From an uncultured Prevotella sp. (lineage in GTDB: Bacteria; Bacteroidota; Bacteroidia; Bacteroidales; Bacteroidaceae), in the NCBI GenBank assembly GCA_934183355.1, contig CAKPST010000060.1, forward strand, positions 1 through 11,020: a stretch of DNA of 11,020 nt, written 5' to 3'. A program made the position numbers and the translations under genes. This document shows positions 7,129 through 11,020 of the stretch, one piece after another. The notes beneath the pieces were generated by a model. It was not told where the DNA came from. It saw only the letters and a program-made list of their open reading frames with translations, and searched no databases. Position 1 is the stretch's first letter. Every line of letters starts with the position of its first letter.

Positions 7129-7160
7129 CAAAGTTACTCAAAAGTTTTCAGATTCTCATA
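7129..7160 (-). promoter_or_regulatory. Promoter candidate for the lon operon
   Basis: On the minus strand TAACTTTG (7136-7129) fits the Bacteroides -7 consensus TAnnTTTG. Twenty bases upstream lies TATG (7160-7157), one mismatch from the TTTG -33 box. Transcription would start near 7121, leaving a leader of about 27 bases before the lon ATG. The spacing equals that of the small RNA promoter at 77-108. The -33 box is weak, so strength is uncertain. Confidence 0.55.
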
Positions 7161-7238
7161 TAATTAATAATAATTTGCAAGATTGGTGGAACAACAAATG
7201 GTCTTGTCTATTGTTTTTTCAAGTTAGTATGTCATATA

Positions 7239-7281
7239 ATAATAGAGTGGTATGGCTCGTAAGGGCATACCACTCTACTAT
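7239..7281 (-). terminator. Intrinsic terminator behind the beta-helix gene pair
   Basis: TAGAGTGGTATG (7243-7254) is perfectly complementary to 7266-7277, and the stem gains three more outer pairs past one mismatch (7239-7241 with 7279-7281). The loop is 11 bases. On the minus strand it begins 8 bases after the stop of the gene at 7289-9100 and is followed by the AT-rich ATTATTATATG. It should insulate the lon operon from the upstream genes. Confidence 0.75.
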
Positions 7282-7288
7282 AATTCTT

Positions 7289-9100
7289 TTATTTCATAAT
7301 TTTCTTTCCGTCCTTCACAACGATGCCCTTATAGTTGTCTCCAACTTCTACGCCGTCAAGGCTGTAGCTCTTTGAAGGCTTATTTTCTTTCACTATAAGT
7401 ATGTTTTCAATGCCTGTTGAGATATTTTTCTTGGCATCTGTAATCCATTGTGGAACATAACCAAGGCGATGTGCAATCTGAGCTTCATATAGTGAACCAG
7501 GTGTCACTTCCTTGCCCTGGCTCTCGTTGAGCTTCATTTCATCCACCTTGAAGTTCACCTTGTTGCCATGGAATCCCACGAATGTCGGCGGCAATGTCTT
7601 ATACCAGCCATTATAGGGGTTCATAATCCACCAGTTGAATGGGTTTTCGGCTGGGTTGTTGGCAAGACAGTTGAAGTTCCACATTGTGAGGTCGTCCAAG
7701 TGATTGGGCAACTGATTGATGTCGCCACCCATACGGAACTGCATGAAACCTCCAGCGCAGCTATCAAAGAGCGATGCACGTGGCTGTGTGGCATGACTCT
7801 CAAAACATGAGTCGTCGCCCCACTTGCAACGCCATATCACATTGCCTATGCTATGCTTTGATATACCGCATGCATGATACTGACCAAGATTCGGTCGGTG
7901 CTTCAAGTAGGTTGCGTCGGCATTGAGATATCCGTCGCTATGGTCGTATACCATTCCTATGAGTCCACGAGCCGAGTTAGCCATACGCACTGACGAGTGA
8001 CCGCGGTTGCCGCTTATCTCTACGTCCAGACAGAGAGAGTTGGCGCAGTCTTGGAATGTCATACATTCGCTGATGCTCTCGAAATCTACACGTCTTATCC
8101 ATGAGTTCACACAGCGTGTGAACTGTAGAGGCTTGAAAGCACCGTCATCTTCCCACGACTTGTGATGGTGGAAGTATTCTGTGCTGTAGCCTTGGAACTT
8201 AAAGTCTTCAAAGCCAACTTCCTCGTAATGAGAGTATGTCTTGATAGTCCAGCCATAATCGGGGTTGACAACGTGCATTATAGGCTCTTCGAATGTCACG
8301 ACATTGCCGTCAATAGACTTAATCTGATGGCGGTCTATCACCTCAACACCAGCCAATAGGTTGGTCATTGACTCTTGCACCTCATGTCCAAGCAGTTCTT
8401 CGTCGATTACTTGCTTGTCGGCATTAAGCATGTGCAGCTTCACCCAGTCGCCAACATGTAGCTTTGAAGCGTCGTCCACTTCTATAGACATGTCGTTCTT
8501 CTTAGCAGAGCCAGTGACCTTAGCCAGTTCTACGTTGTCTCCACCACCATTATGGCGCACCTGTATCATGTGTGGCGAACTATACATAATCTTCGGGTTG
8601 GTGGGCTGCATTGGACAAGTCATCGTCAGTGTGGTCTTGTCTCTACCAGCTCCCTTGATGATGATATGTCCCATGTTGAGGTCAATTCGATGCGAAACTT
8701 GTTTCTTGGTGCCGTCATTCTGTGTCTCCCAAGTGTCGTCTTCTGGTGAGTGCAGTATAAATTCGCCCTCAGGGAAATAGATGATGGCATTGGCATCAGC
8801 ATTCTTGCCAATCTTCTTGACAATAGCCAAGAATGCTGCTCTGTCCGATTCGCCGTCGTCTGGCACAGCTCCATAGTCGCACACATTATATATTTTATAG
8901 CCGAGTTTCTCTGCAAGTATATTGACATCTCTCTCGTCAACAGGCAATTCTAAACCATGATGATAGCCTGCATACGAGAAGTCGAGCAATATGTTGTCGT
9001 CGGCTTTGTTTACAAACTTCTGCCATGCCGGAGTGTCTTGGGCATGAAGAGATGTAGTGGCAGATAGTGCCGCAAATAATAAAGGTAATAATTTTTTCAT
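7289..9100 (-). CDS. Secreted beta-helix protein, Pectate_lyase_3/DUF4955-like (copy A)
   Basis: A 603-residue exported protein. Residues 1-20 are a Sec signal peptide (basic KK, hydrophobic core, ending LHA before Q21); no lipobox cysteine is seen. Residues 70-116 (YNVCDYGAVPDDG..SDRAAF..IIYFPEGEFIL) match the N-terminal cap of pectin-lyase-like right-handed beta-helix proteins. A long beta-rich body follows with alternating short strands and Asn/Gly/His turns. Residues from about 465 on (HLDDLTMWNFNCL, PPTFVGFHG, SLYEAQIAHRLGY) fit what I recall of DUF4955, a Bacteroidetes-specific C-terminal domain. Polar clusters kept in both copies, such as GNRGHSSVR (364-372), DHSDGYL (386-392) and ESHATQPR (434-441), could line a sugar-binding groove. 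A polysaccharide lyase or hydrolase role is inferred by fold only; the substrate is unknown. It lies 82 bases downstream of its paralog and ends at a strong terminator. Confidence 0.85.
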   Translation of the reverse strand: MKKLLPLLFAALSATTSLHAQDTPAWQKFVNKADDNILLDFSYAGYHHGLELPVDERDVNILAEKLGYKIYNVCDYGAVPDDGESDRAAFLAIVKKIGKNADANAIIYFPEGEFILHSPEDDTWETQNDGTKKQVSHRIDLNMGHIIIKGAGRDKTTLTMTCPMQPTNPKIMYSSPHMIQVRHNGGGDNVELAKVTGSAKKNDMSIEVDDASKLHVGDWVKLHMLNADKQVIDEELLGHEVQESMTNLLAGVEVIDRHQIKSIDGNVVTFEEPIMHVVNPDYGWTIKTYSHYEEVGFEDFKFQGYSTEYFHHHKSWEDDGAFKPLQFTRCVNSWIRRVDFESISECMTFQDCANSLCLDVEISGNRGHSSVRMANSARGLIGMVYDHSDGYLNADATYLKHRPNLGQYHACGISKHSIGNVIWRCKWGDDSCFESHATQPRASLFDSCAGGFMQFRMGGDINQLPNHLDDLTMWNFNCLANNPAENPFNWWIMNPYNGWYKTLPPTFVGFHGNKVNFKVDEMKLNESQGKEVTPGSLYEAQIAHRLGYVPQWITDAKKNISTGIENILIVKENKPSKSYSLDGVEVGDNYKGIVVKDGKKIMK

Positions 9101-9145
9101 AATATAAATATTTTAGAATCCCACCAGCAATTATTACATATAGTT

Positions 9146-9168
9146 TCCCCTCCCAATGTGGGAGGGGA
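9146..9168. repeat. GC-rich palindrome between the paralogs
   Basis: CCCCTCCCA (9147-9155) and TGGGAGGGG (9159-9167) form a nine-pair stem, ten with the flanking T-A, around a three-base ATG loop. It contrasts sharply with the AT-rich spacer. No T-tract follows on the minus strand. Similar CCCCTCCC...GGGAGGGG palindromes are, as I recall, dispersed in Bacteroidetes intergenic regions. It may act as a stabiliser at the 3' end of the copy B transcript or as a weak terminator. Confidence 0.65.
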
Positions 9169-9182
9169 TATGGATAGGGTTT

Positions 9183-10991
9183 CTATTTCACAATCTTTTT
9201 TCCTTTCTTTACAACAACTCCCTTGTAGTCGTCTCCCACTTCCACACCATCGAGGTTGTAGTTCTTGTATGCCTTCTTTTCTTTTACAATGAGCATGTTG
9301 TCAATGCCTGTTGAATTGTTCTCCTTGGCATCCTTAATCCACTGTGGGGTATAACCGAGACGCTTAGCCAACTGAGCCTCATATAGTGAGCCAGGCAAAA
9401 CCTCCTTGCCTTGGTTCTCGTTGAGCTTCATCTCGCTCTCCTTAAAGTTGATGTTCTTGCCATGGAAACCTACGAATGTAGGAGGTAACACCTTATTCCA
9501 GCCGTTCCAGACATTTGTCGACCACCAGTCGTATGGGTTAGGGTCGGTTGGACTTGTGGCAAGACAGTTGAAGTTCCATACAGTGAGGTCGTCAAGATGG
9601 TTGGGTAGTTCGGAGATTGCTCCACCCATACGGTTCTGCATAAAGCCACCGCTGCAATTATCGAACAATGAAGCACGTGGCTGCTTGGCATGGCTTTCGA
9701 AGCAAGCGTCGTCGCCCCAAGTGCATCGCCATATCACATTGCCTATACTCTGCTTAGAGATACCGCAAGAGTGGAACTGTCCGAGGTTTTCCATGCGGTT
9801 CTCAAACTTGGTGTCCGAGGTCAGATATCCGTCAGTGTGGTCGCTAACCATACCAATAAATCCGTGTGCCGAGTTCTGCATACGTACTGATGAGTGACCG
9901 CGGTTGCCGCTAAATTCAGAATCGAGCATTGTGCAGTTGGTGCAATCGGCAAATGTCATACCCTCGCTAACACTTTGGAAGTCGACACGGCGAACCCACG
10001 AGTTCACCATTCGCATAAAGTTGAGAGGCTTGTATCCACCGTCATCCTCCCATGAACCGTGGTGTACAAAGTTTGGTTTGCAGTTGCCCTTGAACGTAAG
10101 GTCTTCCACACCCGACTCTTCGTAGTGCGAGTAAGAAACTATTGTCCAGCCATAATCTGGATTAACGGCATGGTGCATTGGTTCCTCAAAGGTAATGCGT
10201 GTGCCGTCAATCGACTTAATCTGATGACGGTCTATCACCTCAATGCCAGCCTTGAGGTTTGACATAGAAGCCTGCAATTTCTTGCCTAAGAGTTCTTCGT
10301 TGATAACCTTTTCGTCTTTGTTCAGCATATAAAGCTTAATCCAGTCGCCTACCTTAAGCTTTGATGCGTCGTCAACCTCTATAGACAAATCGCCCTTCTT
10401 TGCCGAACCCTTTACATTGGCAAGGAAAGCCTTGTCGCCGCCTCCATTATGGCGGATAGACAGCATCACCTGCGAGCTGTACATATTGTCGGGAGTTGGG
10501 GTCTTCATTGGTGCTCCCATTGTGAGGAATGTCTTGTCGCGTCCTGCACCCTTGATGATGACATGACCCATAACAAAGTTGATGGTGGTCGACTTCATAT
10601 TACCGGTCTTATCATCCTTAACATCATCCTCTTCTGTGTGCAGGATATATTCGCCCTCAGGGAAGTAGATAATGGCATTGGCATTGGCTTTTCCCTTACC
10701 AATCTTATTTACAATAGCTTCTACGGCTGCACGGTCCGACTTGCCGTCGTTTGGCACTGCACCATAGTCGCACACATTATATATCTTATAGCCAAGTTTC
10801 TTTGCAAGTTCGTTTACGTCGCTATAATACTCGGGCATTGTCTTGCCGTGGTCATAGCCTACGTACGAGAAGTCGAGCAATACATTGTCATCGGCATTGT
10901 TCACAAACTTGTCCCATGCTGGAGTGTTCTGTGCATGAAGCGAAGTGGTGGCGGATAGAGCCGCAAAGATTAAAGGAAAGATTCTTTTCAT
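9183..10991 (-). CDS. Secreted beta-helix protein, Pectate_lyase_3/DUF4955-like (copy B)
   Basis: A 602-residue paralog of the next gene, collinear with it throughout. The signal peptides are almost identical (both contain FAALSATTSLHAQ). The beta-helix cap is at residues 70-117 (YNVCDYGAVPNDG, IIYFPEGEYIL) and the C-terminal DUF4955-like part starts near 466. Core stretches are strongly conserved: 18 of 20 residues match copy A at 409-428 and 16 of 20 at 359-378. Differences concentrate at 119-137, 160-190 and 298-320, surface-loop candidates that could change substrate preference. The tail YNLDGVEVG..KGVVVKKGKKIVK resembles the short sorting-like ends of many Prevotella secreted proteins. 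Function and substrate are not known; a polysaccharide-active enzyme is the best guess from fold. It ends in TAG, 15 bases before the GC-rich palindrome. Its promoter would lie beyond the right edge. Confidence 0.85.
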   Translation of the reverse strand: MKRIFPLIFAALSATTSLHAQNTPAWDKFVNNADDNVLLDFSYVGYDHGKTMPEYYSDVNELAKKLGYKIYNVCDYGAVPNDGKSDRAAVEAIVNKIGKGKANANAIIYFPEGEYILHTEEDDVKDDKTGNMKSTTINFVMGHVIIKGAGRDKTFLTMGAPMKTPTPDNMYSSQVMLSIRHNGGGDKAFLANVKGSAKKGDLSIEVDDASKLKVGDWIKLYMLNKDEKVINEELLGKKLQASMSNLKAGIEVIDRHQIKSIDGTRITFEEPMHHAVNPDYGWTIVSYSHYEESGVEDLTFKGNCKPNFVHHGSWEDDGGYKPLNFMRMVNSWVRRVDFQSVSEGMTFADCTNCTMLDSEFSGNRGHSSVRMQNSAHGFIGMVSDHTDGYLTSDTKFENRMENLGQFHSCGISKQSIGNVIWRCTWGDDACFESHAKQPRASLFDNCSGGFMQNRMGGAISELPNHLDDLTVWNFNCLATSPTDPNPYDWWSTNVWNGWNKVLPPTFVGFHGKNINFKESEMKLNENQGKEVLPGSLYEAQLAKRLGYTPQWIKDAKENNSTGIDNMLIVKEKKAYKNYNLDGVEVGDDYKGVVVKKGKKIVK

Positions 10992-11010
10992 AATATTTAT
11001 ATATTTAAAA

Positions 11011-11020
11011 GCCCCACCCC
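11011..11020. repeat. Possible edge of another C-rich repeat
   Basis: The window ends in GCCCCACCCC, an abrupt C-rich run in AT-rich surroundings. It may be the beginning of a second copy of the CCCCTCCC-type palindrome, which would place such repeats on both sides of copy B. Too little is visible to be sure. Confidence 0.3.

Noticed and set aside
9146..9168. Intrinsic terminator of copy B
   Set aside because: The stem is strong, but no T-tract follows on the minus strand, so it was kept as a palindromic repeat rather than called a terminator.

Overview
The window looks like a chromosomal segment of a Bacteroidota species, most probably a Prevotella/Segatella-type member of the Bacteroidales. 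The evidence is as follows: promoters match the Bacteroidetes pattern (TTTG, about 20 bases, then TAnnTTTG); genes lack Shine-Dalgarno sequences; a YjgP/YjgQ-family permease lies next to tgt; the Tgt zinc site is degenerate; and two secreted beta-helix proteins combine a Pectate_lyase_3-like region with what I take to be DUF4955, a domain I know mainly from Bacteroidetes. No species call can be made from sequence alone.

Layout. All five convincing protein genes lie on the minus strand, so they read right to left. From the right end: two tandem paralogous secreted beta-helix proteins (10991-9183 and 9100-7289), separated by an 82-base spacer with a GC-rich hairpin; a strong intrinsic terminator (7281-7239); a promoter (7160-7129); then a tightly packed run lon (7094-4638), tgt (4641-3514) and an LptF/LptG-family permease (3511-2273). 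lon and tgt overlap by 4 bases, and tgt and the permease are 2 bases apart. A hairpin over the permease stop codon separates this run from a DEAD-box RNA helicase of RhlE type (2222-480). The run ends in a very long hairpin at 432-342.

The left 480 bases carry no protein gene but are the most unusual part. On the plus strand there is a near-perfect Bacteroidetes promoter (77-108), a structured roughly 160-nt stretch without a usable reading frame, and an intrinsic terminator ending at 274. This is the expected make-up of an independent small RNA. Directly after the terminator T-tract comes a short sequence resembling the 5' end of a bacterial class C group II intron. That class is known to insert just behind intrinsic terminators, so this looks like an intron relic frozen at its characteristic target site.

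Functionally, lon (protein quality control), tgt (queuosine modification of tRNA), the LPS-transport-type permease and the helicase are housekeeping genes. The two beta-helix proteins have signal peptides and probably act on a polysaccharide outside the cytoplasm, but their substrate cannot be read from the sequence. I did not find an unambiguous new multi-gene system. The best leads are the small RNA/intron-relic locus and the duplicated beta-helix pair.
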